Shown here: piece by piece, positions 1-7,309 of the stretch
How positions within the stretch are numbered: the stretch's first letter is position 1
Layout: each line of letters starts with the position of its first letter
From: Castellaniella sp. UBA6218
GTDB taxonomy: Bacteria > Pseudomonadota > Gammaproteobacteria > Burkholderiales > Burkholderiaceae_B
Assembly: GCA_002421865.1 (NCBI GenBank)
Contig: DISE01000101.1
Coordinates: 1 to 20,077 of the forward strand
Length of the DNA: 20,077 nucleotides
Reading direction: 5' to 3'
Notes under the pieces: model-generated
What the model was told of the DNA's origin: nothing
What the model saw: only the letters and a program-made list of their open reading frames with translations
The model's database searches: none
Translations under genes and position numbers: made by a program

Positions 1-281
1 TTGCCTTCCATCACCGGCTTGGAGGCCAGCGCGCCGATGTTGCCCAGCCCCAGCACCGCCGTGCCGTTGGTGATCACCCCCACCAGATTGCCCCGGGCCG
101 TGTAGCGGAACGCATTGCGCTCGTCGGCCGCGATCTCTTCGCAAGCCGCCGCCACCCCCGGCGTATACGCCAGGCCCAGGTCGCGCTGGGTGACCAGCGG
201 CTTGGAGGCCGTTACAGATATTTTCCCCGGGACGGGATGCTCGTGATAATCCAGCGCCGCCTGCCTGTCTGCCGTATTCAT
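1..281 (-). CDS. maeB: NADP-dependent malic enzyme, N-terminal part (cut by window edge)
   Basis: The first 93 codons of a malic enzyme, which decarboxylates malate to pyruvate with reduction of NAD(P) in the cytoplasm. The visible residues include the family N-terminus: HEHPVPGKI near residues 13-21, RDLGLAYTPGVA near 34-45, and TNGTAVLGLGNIG near 71-83, which leads into the substrate/nucleotide region. The ATG (complement of 279-281) has an AGGAAG ribosome-binding site just upstream, so the start looks secure. The rest lies before base 1, so it cannot be seen whether this is the long MaeB form with a phosphotransacetylase-like C-terminal domain. That form is usual for this N-terminus, and the symbol rests on it. 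The gene is divergent from the LysR-type regulator at 428, and the 146-bp gap between them may carry control elements for both. Confidence 0.9.
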   Translation of the reverse strand, partial: MNTADRQAALDYHEHPVPGKISVTASKPLVTQRDLGLAYTPGVAAACEEIAADERNAFRYTARGNLVGVITNGTAVLGLGNIGALASKPVMEG

Positions 282-375
282 TTCTTCCTCGCGCTTGTGC
301 CGGCGATGCGCGGCGCCCCGCTGGCGCCCGTCATCGCGGTTCAATTCGTCAGTATATGGGCACCACATGAGGAAA

Positions 376-394
376 CTATTTTGAATTAACATAG
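376..394. promoter_or_regulatory. Putative LysR-type T-N11-A operator
   Basis: The sequence reads CTAT, then 11 bases, then ATAG: a 4-bp perfect dyad with the T-N11-A geometry typical of LysR-family recognition sites. It lies in an AT-rich stretch between the divergent malic enzyme and LysR genes, 33 bp before the LysR start codon. LysR regulators commonly bind such a site in their own divergent promoter region. Binding by the neighbouring regulator is inferred. Confidence 0.45.
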
Positions 395-412
395 ACACAT
401 TAGTTTTTCTTT

Positions 413-429
413 ATATATGCCTCATATAT
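413..429. promoter_or_regulatory. Perfect inverted repeat overlapping the LysR gene start codon
   Basis: ATATATG, CCT, CATATAT forms a perfect 7-bp inverted repeat with a 3-bp centre. Its last two bases are the first two bases of the ATG at 428. Its centre lies 36 bp from the centre of the upstream T-N11-A dyad, so it could be a second, lower-affinity regulator site. It could also simply be an AT-rich promoter or initiation region. Confidence 0.35.
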
Positions 430-1402
430 GGATGCTTTTCTGCCCGACACTGTCGCAGTAAAGCTCGTCAATCGCCTGAAAGTCCGCCACTTGGCTTTGC
501 TGCTGCAAATCCAGGAACACGGGTCTTTGACGCGGGTGGCTGAGCATATGTCGACCAGCCAGCCCGCCGTCACCCATGCGCTGGCGGAACTGGAAGACAT
601 GTTCGGCACGCGCCTGTTCGAGCGCTCCGCGCGGGGCATGGCTGTGACGGAGCAGGGAGCGGTCGTACTAGACCGCGCCCGCGCGATGCTCAACGATCTG
701 GGCTCGCTGACGCTGGACATGGAAGCGGTGGCCGCCGGCCGGGAAGCCCATTTGCATGTGGGCGTCACGCCTTTCGTCTCCGGCCAATTGCTGTCGCAGG
801 CCATACAGCGCGCCGCGCTGGACTCGAAGTCGCTGATGATCACCCTGCACGACGGGACCAGCGCCCAACTGCTGCCGCGGCTGCAGGACCACACCCTGGA
901 TCTGTTCGTCGGGCGCGCCGTCGCGACAGTGGACATGGCCGGCGTGCAGCATGAAGTGCTTTATCATCAGCCGCCCCGCCTCATCGCCAGCCGCCGCCTG
1001 ACGGCCCGGCTGGCGCGCGCGCGCCTGGACTGGCCGCTGCTGCGGGACATGGACTGGATACTGGGCCCGCGCCACACCGCAATACGCAATCAAGTCGTCA
1101 ACCTGTTTCTGCAGGCCGGCCTGGCGCCTCCCCTGCCCATCATAGAAACTCATTCGGCGAAGTTGATAGGCGAAATGATTGCGGCCAGCGACCGCTGCGT
1201 CTCCATCGTGCCGGCCGACATCGCCGAAGAACTGGCGCGCGTCGCGGGCGTCGCCATCGTGCCCTATTCCTTCGAATGGACTTTGCCGCCCATTGCCTTG
1301 TTCACACGGTCCGAAGGACGGCCGCGCGAAGCGGGCGCGCGTTTCGCCCAGGCTTTGCGTGCAAGCCTGACGGCCACGGGCCGCAGCGGCCATGCGGAAT
1401 AA
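428..1402 (+). CDS. LysR family transcriptional regulator (GbpR/PcaQ-like)
   Basis: A 324-residue LysR-type DNA-binding regulator, the usual length for the family. The N-terminal winged helix-turn-helix spans roughly residues 15-75 (LKVRHLALLLQI, SLTRVAEHMSTSQPAVTHAL, FERSARGMAVTEQG). A periplasmic-binding-protein-like effector domain follows from about residue 100. The variant 'LKVRHLALL...HGSLTRVAEHM' resembles the GbpR/PcaQ branch, whose members control sugar or aromatic catabolism; the effector cannot be told from sequence. The ATG at 428 has no evident Shine-Dalgarno sequence, and no better in-frame start precedes the helix-turn-helix, so the mRNA may be leaderless or nearly so. The gene overlaps the DUF3293 gene by 11 bp, which suggests co-translation. 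The divergent malic enzyme gene is a possible target, but this is only inferred from position. Confidence 0.9.
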   Translation: MDAFLPDTVAVKLVNRLKVRHLALLLQIQEHGSLTRVAEHMSTSQPAVTHALAELEDMFGTRLFERSARGMAVTEQGAVVLDRARAMLNDLGSLTLDMEAVAAGREAHLHVGVTPFVSGQLLSQAIQRAALDSKSLMITLHDGTSAQLLPRLQDHTLDLFVGRAVATVDMAGVQHEVLYHQPPRLIASRRLTARLARARLDWPLLRDMDWILGPRHTAIRNQVVNLFLQAGLAPPLPIIETHSAKLIGEMIAASDRCVSIVPADIAEELARVAGVAIVPYSFEWTLPPIALFTRSEGRPREAGARFAQALRASLTATGRSGHAE

Positions 1403-1814
1403 ATCGGCCGCATCCCTGGAGGCGGCCTTCCTTGCCGCCCGCTATACCGTCCATGCGCCCTGCGGCGACATCATGCTGAAAATAGGCCGGCATAGCGCCG
1501 GGCTGGCTGCCTTGATGGCGGCCAAGGGCTGGAATTCGCTGGCATTGATCACCGCTTACAACCCTCACGCCCGCCCGCGGGATGCACAAGCCAATGCATT
1601 TGCCCAGGAAGATTTGCGGCAAGCCGCGGAGGCGCTGAGCCTGCCTTGCCTGGCCGGCTGCAATAGCGCCCCCGACGGCGGCGAGCCTGTCGAGCCGACC
1701 GTGGCCATAGCGGAAATATCCTTGGCGCAAGCACAGGCCCTGGCGGCGCGGTTCGGGCAATTGGCGCTTGTATATGCAGATGCCGGCGCCATCCCGAAGC
1801 TGATCTGGGTCTAG
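1392..1814 (+). CDS. DUF3293 domain protein
   Basis: A 140-residue protein matching the general layout of DUF3293: an N-terminal YTVHAPCGDIMLKIG strand region, a central ALITAYNPHARP (residues 51-62) equivalent to the family's 'TAWNP' motif, an acidic/helical middle, and a C-terminal ALAARFGQLALVYADAG...KLIWV (about 117-140) equivalent to 'FGQ.AIV....G...LVW'. The function of this family is unknown. The start ATG at 1392 lies inside the end of the LysR gene in another frame, implying translational coupling. The codons used (ATA, TTG, TAT) are less GC-biased than in most of the window. Confidence 0.7.
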   Translation: MRNKSAASLEAAFLAARYTVHAPCGDIMLKIGRHSAGLAALMAAKGWNSLALITAYNPHARPRDAQANAFAQEDLRQAAEALSLPCLAGCNSAPDGGEPVEPTVAIAEISLAQAQALAARFGQLALVYADAGAIPKLIWV

Positions 1815-2075
1815 CGCTGCATTACAAATAGATACCATTGATTGCTGCGGCAGAAATGGAAGAAGTTCGCCTCGATTGCGGCTGAAAACCCATGGATATA
1901 GAAGAAATTAATCCTAATTTAGCCTTATTTGAAAGGAGAAGGGCGAATTTGCGGTATTGCGGACGCCACGCAGCCGGCCTACCATGGCGCATCTTCGCAA
2001 GACGGGCGGCGCCGGCGCCTGTGCCACACGCATGTCTTGCGCCGAAGCACATCAAAGAACCAAGACGCTCGCATC
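1815..2075. other. Intergenic region before bioB, no gene supported
   Basis: This 261-bp stretch includes the most AT-rich sequence of the left half (about 1880-1950). It holds a GGAGAA run at 1934-1939, but no start codon with family-like coding follows it. An open frame from a TTG at 1929 runs into bioB but has no recognisable N-terminal sequence. The bioB promoter presumably lies here; no convincing -35/-10 pair or biotin-repressor operator was found. Confidence 0.4.
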
Positions 2076-3182
2076 GTGACCCAGATCATAGAACTCTCCG
2101 CGCCATCGAGCCGCGGTAGCACAACCGGCAGAAGTTCAAACAATGCAGGCCTCGGGCCGGAAGCAGGAACCCGCCAAGCCAAACCGGGCGAAGCCAAGGC
2201 CCAGCGGGAAAAAATCGGCCAATCAGAGCCCAGCTGGACCATCCAGTCCATACTGGAACTCTATGAGCTGCCCTTTCTGGATCTGCTGCTGCAAGCGCAG
2301 GCGCAGCACCGCCTGCATCACCAGCCCAACACGGTGCAGCTTTCCAGCCTGCTATCGATCAAGACCGGCGCCTGCCCCGAAGACTGCGCCTATTGCCCCC
2401 AATCCTCCCGCTATGACACCGGCTTGAAGAGCGAAGCGCTGATGCCGCTGGACGAGGTGCTGGAAGCCGCCAGGAAAGCCAAGGAAAACGGCGCCCAGCG
2501 CTTCTGCATGGGCGCCGCCTGGCGCTCTCCCACCGCGCGCCAGGTGGATGCGGTGGCCGCAATGGTCGCCGCGGTCAAGGCCCTGGGGCTGGAAACCTGC
2601 GTCACGCTGGGCATGCTCAAGGACGGCCAGGCGGAACAGCTGCGCGATGCCGGGCTGGATTATTACAACCATAATCTGGACACCTCGCCTGAGTTCTACG
2701 GCAATATCATTTCCACAAGGCACTATCAGGACAGGCTGGACACCCTGGAGCGCGTGCGCGGCGCGGGCCTGCATGTCTGCTGCGGCGGCATCGTCGGCAT
2801 GGGTGAATCGCGCGAGATCCGCGCCGGCCTGATCGCCGCCCTGGCCGGCCTGGATCCCTACCCGGAATCCGTGCCCGTCAATCAGCTGGTGAAGGCGCCC
2901 GGCACGCCGCTGGCCGACGCGCCCGACCTGGATCCCATCGAGTTCGTGCGCACCATCGCGGTCACCCGCATCGTCATGCCCCGCGCCGTGGTGCGGCTGT
3001 CGGCGGGCCGCGAAAGCATGCACGACAGCACCCAGGCCCTGTGCTTCATGGCCGGCGCCAACTCGATCTTCCATGGCGAGCGGCTGCTGACCACGCCGAA
3101 CCCGCAGGCGCAGGCCGACGCCCGGCTGTTCGAACGTCTGGGGCTGGTGCCGATGCCGGAGGCGGAATCATGCACACCCTGA
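2076..3182 (+). CDS. bioB: Biotin synthase
   Basis: BioB is the radical SAM enzyme that inserts sulfur into dethiobiotin, the last step of biotin synthesis. The [4Fe-4S]/SAM motif CPEDCAYC gives Cys100, Cys104 and Cys107 in CxxxCxxC spacing. Further family blocks are GAAWRSP, LETCVTLGM, YYNHNLDTSPEFYG, HVCCGGIVGMGE, RLSAGRE and ANSIFHGERLLTT; the cysteines and arginine in these blocks are the [2Fe-2S] ligands known from the family. The start is uncertain. The GTG at 2076 gives 368 residues with about 53 low-complexity polar residues before the conserved WTIQSILELYELPF. No in-frame ATG lies closer, and the ribosome-binding site is weak. The frame stays open to a TTG at 1929. The gene overlaps the following transporter gene by 13 bp. 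No other biotin genes are present in the window. Confidence 0.9.
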   Translation: MTQIIELSAPSSRGSTTGRSSNNAGLGPEAGTRQAKPGEAKAQREKIGQSEPSWTIQSILELYELPFLDLLLQAQAQHRLHHQPNTVQLSSLLSIKTGACPEDCAYCPQSSRYDTGLKSEALMPLDEVLEAARKAKENGAQRFCMGAAWRSPTARQVDAVAAMVAAVKALGLETCVTLGMLKDGQAEQLRDAGLDYYNHNLDTSPEFYGNIISTRHYQDRLDTLERVRGAGLHVCCGGIVGMGESREIRAGLIAALAGLDPYPESVPVNQLVKAPGTPLADAPDLDPIEFVRTIAVTRIVMPRAVVRLSAGRESMHDSTQALCFMAGANSIFHGERLLTTPNPQAQADARLFERLGLVPMPEAESCTP

Positions 3183-4066
3183 TCCTCAGCATCTCCTTCA
3201 GCGTCGCCGTCTCGATCTTCCTGAAGCTGGCCCGCCGGGGAGGCATCCGCGTCGACCAGGCGATCGCCGTGAACTATGCGACGGCCGTGGCGCTCTGCCT
3301 GTGGCTGCTGCGCCCGCCCCTGGACACGCTGTTCCAGCAGCCGCACGCCGTCTGGCTGATCCTGGGCCTGCTGGGCGTGCTGCTGCCCAGCGTGTTCCTG
3401 ATCATGGCCGCCGCCGTGCGCCGGGCGGGGATCGTGCGCAGCGACACGGCCCAGCGCCTGTCGCTGATCCTGCCGATCCTGGCCGCCTTCCTGGTGTTCC
3501 ACGAAGCGGTCTCGGGACGCAAGGCCTTCGGCATCGCCCTGGCGCTGTGCGCCCTGGCCTGTCTGCTGACGCGCCCCCGGGCCGCCGCGGCGGAAGCGCC
3601 GCCGGCCGTCGGGACGGTGGCGCCCGAAGACGAGACACGAGGGTCAGCGGCGCGCGGCTGGCCGACGCTGCTGGGCGTCTGGGCGGGCTACGGCTGCATC
3701 GACATCCTCTTCAAGCAGATGGCGCGCAGCGGCGCGGGCTTCACCGGCAGCCTGCTGCTGAGCTTCGCCCTGGCCGGGCTGCTGATGGGCCTGTGGCTGC
3801 TGTTCCGCCGCGCACGCTGGCACGCCCGCAGCCTGGCGTCGGGACTGCTGCTGGGCGTGCTGAACTTCGGCAACATCTATTTCTACATCCGCGCGCATCA
3901 GACCTTTCCCGACAACCCGACCCTGGTGTTCGCCGCGATGAACATCGGCGTGATCTCGATCGGGACGATGGCGGGCGCGGGCCTGTTCCGCGAACGCCTG
4001 AGCGCGCTGAACATGCTGGGCATCGGCCTGGCCCTGGGCGCCATCGTGCTGCTATTTCCCCGCTGA
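3170..4066 (+). CDS. DMT-superfamily (EamA-like) membrane transporter
   Basis: A 298-residue, highly hydrophobic protein with about ten predicted membrane helices, starting MHTLILSISFSVAVSIFLKLARR and ending LGIGLALGAIVLLFPR. It is divided into two halves by a polar, alanine/glutamate-rich loop near residues 140-165, as in EamA/DMT transporters. The ATG at 3170 is preceded by GGAGG with good spacing, and it lies within the end of bioB, so translation is probably coupled. The substrate is unknown. Coupling to bioB makes a biotin precursor or related metabolite conceivable, but nothing in the sequence shows it. The 3' end overlaps the convergent MFS gene by 15 bp. Confidence 0.8.
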   Translation: MHTLILSISFSVAVSIFLKLARRGGIRVDQAIAVNYATAVALCLWLLRPPLDTLFQQPHAVWLILGLLGVLLPSVFLIMAAAVRRAGIVRSDTAQRLSLILPILAAFLVFHEAVSGRKAFGIALALCALACLLTRPRAAAAEAPPAVGTVAPEDETRGSAARGWPTLLGVWAGYGCIDILFKQMARSGAGFTGSLLLSFALAGLLMGLWLLFRRARWHARSLASGLLLGVLNFGNIYFYIRAHQTFPDNPTLVFAAMNIGVISIGTMAGAGLFRERLSALNMLGIGLALGAIVLLFPR

Positions 4067-5404
4067 GGCCATCCGGACCGGCGTCGGTTCAGGATCCGGC
4101 TCAATGCCCGGAACCGGCGCAGGTGCCGCCAACGGATCGTCGATCACCGGATCATGCGAAATGTCGCGCTGGGGATCGACGCGCGGATCCAGCACCGCCA
4201 TCACGTTGGAGCTCTGCAGGGTGTCGGCCATGGGCACGAACTGCGTGGGCGCATCCTCGCTGCGGTGAGTGCCCTTGACCTTCCGCTCGCGGATGAACAC
4301 CACGAGCAGGGCTGCACAGGCCGACACGAAGACGAAATACACGTCCGCCCCCCAGACCCGCATCAGGCCACCCGCCGCCAGCGGCCCCAGGCAGGCACCC
4401 AGGCCATAGACCATATACAGCAGGGCGCTCAGACCCACCCGGCGTTCGGGGTCGACATTGTCGTTGGCGAAGGCCGCTCCCATGGGATAGAGCGTGAACT
4501 GGACGATCCCCAGCACACCGGAAAAGGCGACCAGCGCCGGATAGGGAAACTGGAACCAGCCCCACAAAGGCACCCCCAGGCACAGCAGGAGCAGTGCGCC
4601 CAGACGGATCAGGCGCACCCGGCTCATGTGGTCGGCGAGCCAGCCCAGCGGCCACTGGCACACCAGGCCGGCCGCCACGGACACCGCCAGGAACACCCCC
4701 ACCTGGTGATTGTCCATGCCGTGCTGCAGCCCGTAGACCGGGGCGAGCCCGTAGAACGCGCCCGTCAGCATGCCGGCCAGGAACAGCACCGTCAGTGACA
4801 GGGGCACGCGCGCCACGTAGTAGCGCAGGGCCAGCGGCGCCGGCACCTGCAGCGCCGGGTGCAGACGCCGCGTCAGCGTCACCGGGATCAGGCTGAGCAC
4901 GCTGCAGATCGCCACGAACACCAGCGGAGCGGCATCCAGCTCCGGGAACAATCCGACCGCCAACTGGCCCAGTACGGTGCCCAGACAGGACGCGACCATG
5001 TAGAAGGCGAACACAGTCCCCCGCGAGGCGTTCTCGGTCTGCTCGTTGAGCCAGCTTTCAATGGCGATGAACAGGCTGACCATGGCGATGCCCGCGACGA
5101 AGCGCAGCGCCAGCCAGACCCACAGGTCCTCGATCAGGATCAGCGCCAGCACGGTGATGGTGACCAGCGCCGCGCAGGCCGCATAGGCGCGGATGTGGCC
5201 CACGCCGATGATCAGGCGGTGACCCACCCGGGCGCCCAGCACCAGGCCCAGGTAATACGCGGCGATCATCGCCCCGACCCAGACTTCGGAGACGGACAGC
5301 GCCGTCAGCCTCAGGCTCAGGTACGTATTGAAGAGCCCGGAACTGAGCAACAGGATCAGGGTCGCCAGGTAAAGTGAAAAGAATGCGCCGATCGTCTTGG
5401 TCAT
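4052..5404 (-). CDS. YcaD-like MFS transporter
   Basis: A 450-residue major facilitator with about 12 membrane helices. Features in common with the YcaD branch are LRFVAGIAM...ESWLNEQ (near 100-120), AFYMVASCLGTVLGQL (about 131-146), GLVCQWPLGWLADHMSRVRLIR in the central loop, and GIVQFTLYPMGAAFAND. Loop motifs such as GWLADHMSR match the MFS signature. The last 75 or so residues form a hydrophilic tail rich in Pro, Asp and Glu (from about residue 375), longer than usual for YcaD and probably cytoplasmic and disordered. The ATG at 5404 begins MTKTIGAFFSLYLATLILL, which enters the first helix directly. The substrate is unknown. The gene is divergent from moaC across 105 bp. Confidence 0.83.
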   Translation of the reverse strand: MTKTIGAFFSLYLATLILLLSSGLFNTYLSLRLTALSVSEVWVGAMIAAYYLGLVLGARVGHRLIIGVGHIRAYAACAALVTITVLALILIEDLWVWLALRFVAGIAMVSLFIAIESWLNEQTENASRGTVFAFYMVASCLGTVLGQLAVGLFPELDAAPLVFVAICSVLSLIPVTLTRRLHPALQVPAPLALRYYVARVPLSLTVLFLAGMLTGAFYGLAPVYGLQHGMDNHQVGVFLAVSVAAGLVCQWPLGWLADHMSRVRLIRLGALLLLCLGVPLWGWFQFPYPALVAFSGVLGIVQFTLYPMGAAFANDNVDPERRVGLSALLYMVYGLGACLGPLAAGGLMRVWGADVYFVFVSACAALLVVFIRERKVKGTHRSEDAPTQFVPMADTLQSSNVMAVLDPRVDPQRDISHDPVIDDPLAAPAPVPGIEPDPEPTPVRMASAGK

Positions 5405-5509
5405 GCAGAATTCCGGTCGGGAGCGCCGCCGGCATCCGGCCTTGCCCTCAAGCAGGCATCATAGCAGCGGCGCATGCCGCCCGGCGGCGTCCTCGTTTAT
5501 CATAGGCTC

Positions 5510-6004
5510 ATGAGCGACACAGACCTCTCCCCCACCCTCAGCCACCTGGATGAAAACGGCCAGGTCCGCATGGTCGACGTCGGCGCCAAGGCCCCGACCG
5601 ACCGTACCGCCGTGGCCGAAGCCCGGGTCCGCCTCAACGCACACGCCTGGGGCCTGCTGTCGGCCCAGGCCAACGCCAAGGGCGAAGTCCTGAACACGGC
5701 CCGCATCGCCGGCATTCTGGCGGCCAAGCGCTGCGCCGAACTCATCCCCCTGTGCCATAGCCTGCCGCTCAGCTTCGTCGGGGTGGACTTTTCCGCCGAT
5801 GAATCCAGCCGTACGCTGACCATCCGCGCCACCAGCCGCACCCGCCACCAGACCGGCGTCGAAATGGAAGCCATGACGGCCTGCTCGGTCGCCGCCCTGA
5901 CGGTCTACGACATGTGCAAGGCCGCCGACAAGGGCATCGTCATCGAGCAGGTCCGCCTGCGCAGCAAAACCGGAGGCAAGAGTGGCGACTGGCACAACGA
6001 TTGA
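5510..6004 (+). CDS. moaC: Cyclic pyranopterin monophosphate synthase MoaC
   Basis: MoaC converts the MoaA product (3',8-cyclo-GTP) into cyclic pyranopterin monophosphate, the first stable intermediate of molybdenum cofactor synthesis. The 164-residue product shows the family blocks in order: MVDVGAKAPTDRTAVAEA, KRCAELIPLCHSLPL, GVEMEAMTACSVAALTVYDMCKA and LRSKTGGKSG. The ATG at 5510 is preferred over an upstream in-frame ATG at 5474 because the extra 12 residues are unlike the family. moaC opens a tightly packed plus-strand operon and overlaps moaD by 23 bp. Its upstream AT-rich TATCAT (near 5498) sits too close to the ATG to judge as a -10 box. Confidence 0.97.
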   Translation: MSDTDLSPTLSHLDENGQVRMVDVGAKAPTDRTAVAEARVRLNAHAWGLLSAQANAKGEVLNTARIAGILAAKRCAELIPLCHSLPLSFVGVDFSADESSRTLTIRATSRTRHQTGVEMEAMTACSVAALTVYDMCKAADKGIVIEQVRLRSKTGGKSGDWHND

Positions 6005-6236
6005 AGTCCTGTATTTCGCCCAGGTCGCGGAACACATGGGCCGGCGGCGCGAGACCCTGCCTCTGGACGCGCCCGTCCAGGCGGGCGCCTGGCTGGACGC
6101 CCTGGCGGCGCGCTGCCCCGCGCTGGGGTCCACGGCCCGCCTGAAGCTCGCCATCAACCAGGAACACGCCGGCCGCGCCGCCACGATCCGACCGGGAGAT
6201 GAAGTCGCCGTGTTCGAACCCGTCACCGGCGGCTAG
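5982..6236 (+). CDS. moaD: Molybdopterin synthase sulfur-carrier subunit MoaD
   Basis: MoaD is the small ubiquitin-fold subunit that carries the thiocarboxylate sulfur for molybdopterin synthase. The 84-residue product starts with TIEVLYFAQVAE and ends PGDEVAVFEPVTGG. The C-terminal Gly-Gly is the site of adenylation and thiocarboxylation and inserts into MoaE. The start is a GTG at 5982, within moaC, with GGAGG at 5972-5976 at good spacing, so translational coupling is likely. Confidence 0.93.
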   Translation: MATGTTIEVLYFAQVAEHMGRRRETLPLDAPVQAGAWLDALAARCPALGSTARLKLAINQEHAGRAATIRPGDEVAVFEPVTGG

Positions 6237-6276
6237 CGTCCGGCGCGCACCCGACGAGCCAGGACAAGACCCCGAC

Positions 6277-6729
6277 ATGATCCGCATCCAGACCGAACCC
6301 TTCAACGTCGCCGAACTGGCCGGCCAGCTGCAGGCCCGCACGAATGGACGCGCCGGCGCCCTGGTGCACTTCCTGGGCATGGTGCGCGACTACAGCCCCG
6401 ACGCCGAATCCCGCAGCCTGTTCCTGGAACATTACCCAGGCATGTGCGAACGCGAGATCCAGGCGCTGTGCGACCATGCGAAACAGCGCTGGGAAATTCT
6501 CGACACACTGGTGGTCCACCGTGTCGGCGAACTGCCCCTGGGCGACCCCATCGTCTTCGTCGGCGTGGCCGCCGCCCACCGAGGCCAGGCCTTCCAGGCC
6601 TGCGAATACATCATCGACGCCCTGAAAACCCGCGCGCCCTTCTGGAAACGCGAGACCCTGTCCGACGGCCGCGCCTTCTGGGTCGAACAGCGTTCCGCCG
6701 ACGCCGAAAAAACCGCCCAATGGGACTAG
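6277..6729 (+). CDS. moaE: Molybdopterin synthase catalytic subunit MoaE
   Basis: MoaE forms a heterotetramer with MoaD and adds two sulfurs to cyclic pyranopterin monophosphate, giving molybdopterin. The 150-residue product carries GALVHFLGMVRD (about 24-35), LFLEHYPGMCEREI, VVHRVGELPLGDPIVFVGVAAAHR, and the active-site segment KTRAPFWKRE, whose two lysines match the family's catalytic lysines. The ATG at 6277 gives the normal family N-terminus (MIRIQTEPF). An upstream in-frame start at 6199 would add 26 unrelated residues. The gene lies 40 bp after moaD. Confidence 0.96.
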   Translation: MIRIQTEPFNVAELAGQLQARTNGRAGALVHFLGMVRDYSPDAESRSLFLEHYPGMCEREIQALCDHAKQRWEILDTLVVHRVGELPLGDPIVFVGVAAAHRGQAFQACEYIIDALKTRAPFWKRETLSDGRAFWVEQRSADAEKTAQWD

Positions 6730-6771
6730 GGCCTGTTCACACTAATCAAGGGGATCCCCCCAGGACACGCC

Positions 6772-7296
6772 ATGAAAGCCGACCCCGCCCTGCCGCCCGT
6801 CAGCCTGCGTTGCGCGGTGCTGACGATCTCCAGCCGCCGCACAGCCGCCGAGGACACGACCGGCGACTACCTGGCCGCCGCCCTCGCCGAAGCCGGCCAC
6901 GTCCCGCAGGCACGCGCGCTGTGCCCGGACGACCGCTACCGGATCCGCCAGGTGCTCAGCGACTGGATCGCCGATCCGGCCATCCAGGTCATCCTGTGCA
7001 ACGGCGGCACGGGATTCTCCCACGGCAAATCCACCATTCCCGCCGTCACGCCGCTGCTGGACCAGGTCGTGCCCGGCTTCGGCGAACTGTTCCGCCACCT
7101 GTCCTGGCTGGACATCGGCGCTTCGTCCCTGCAATCCGACGCGCTGGGCGGCACCGCCAACGACACCCTGGTGTTCTGCCTGCCTGGCTCGACGGGCGCC
7201 TGCAGACTGGCCTGGGAAAAAATCCTCCAGCCACAGCTCGACAGCCGCCAGCGTCCCTGCAATTTCGCCAGCGCCTACCGCGCGCCATCAGAGTGA
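6772..7296 (+). CDS. moaB: MoaB/Mog-family molybdopterin protein with altered active-site loop
   Basis: A 174-residue MoaB-type protein of the MoCF fold, which binds molybdopterin; Mog members adenylate it before molybdate insertion. Conserved parts are LTISSRR (17-23), GGTG (78-81), PGFGELFRHLSW, IGASSLQSDALGG, FCLPGSTGACRLAWEKIL and the terminal RPCNFASA. The loop after GGTG reads FSHGKSTIPAV. E. coli MoaB and Mog carry an Asp in this loop (EGDQAPEA and RRDVTPDA), and here the equivalent position is Lys. The protein may therefore bind but not adenylate, or belong to a distinct subgroup. A 42-bp gap after moaE contains a GGGGATCCCC palindrome (6750-6759), and AGGA lies before the ATG. Confidence 0.9.
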   Translation: MKADPALPPVSLRCAVLTISSRRTAAEDTTGDYLAAALAEAGHVPQARALCPDDRYRIRQVLSDWIADPAIQVILCNGGTGFSHGKSTIPAVTPLLDQVVPGFGELFRHLSWLDIGASSLQSDALGGTANDTLVFCLPGSTGACRLAWEKILQPQLDSRQRPCNFASAYRAPSE

Positions 7297-7309
7297 ACAG
7301 CCCCTGATC

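Noticed and set aside
1820..1845. Possible BioR-type operator (AAATAGATAC) upstream of bioB
   Set aside because: Only about 7 of 10 positions fit TTATAGATAA and it lacks the palindrome. No BioR gene is nearby.
1892..2119. Possible small gene starting MDIEEINPNLALFERRR
   Set aside because: No ribosome-binding site or recognised family. It runs out of frame into the bioB leader and shows no coding signal beyond an AT-rich start.
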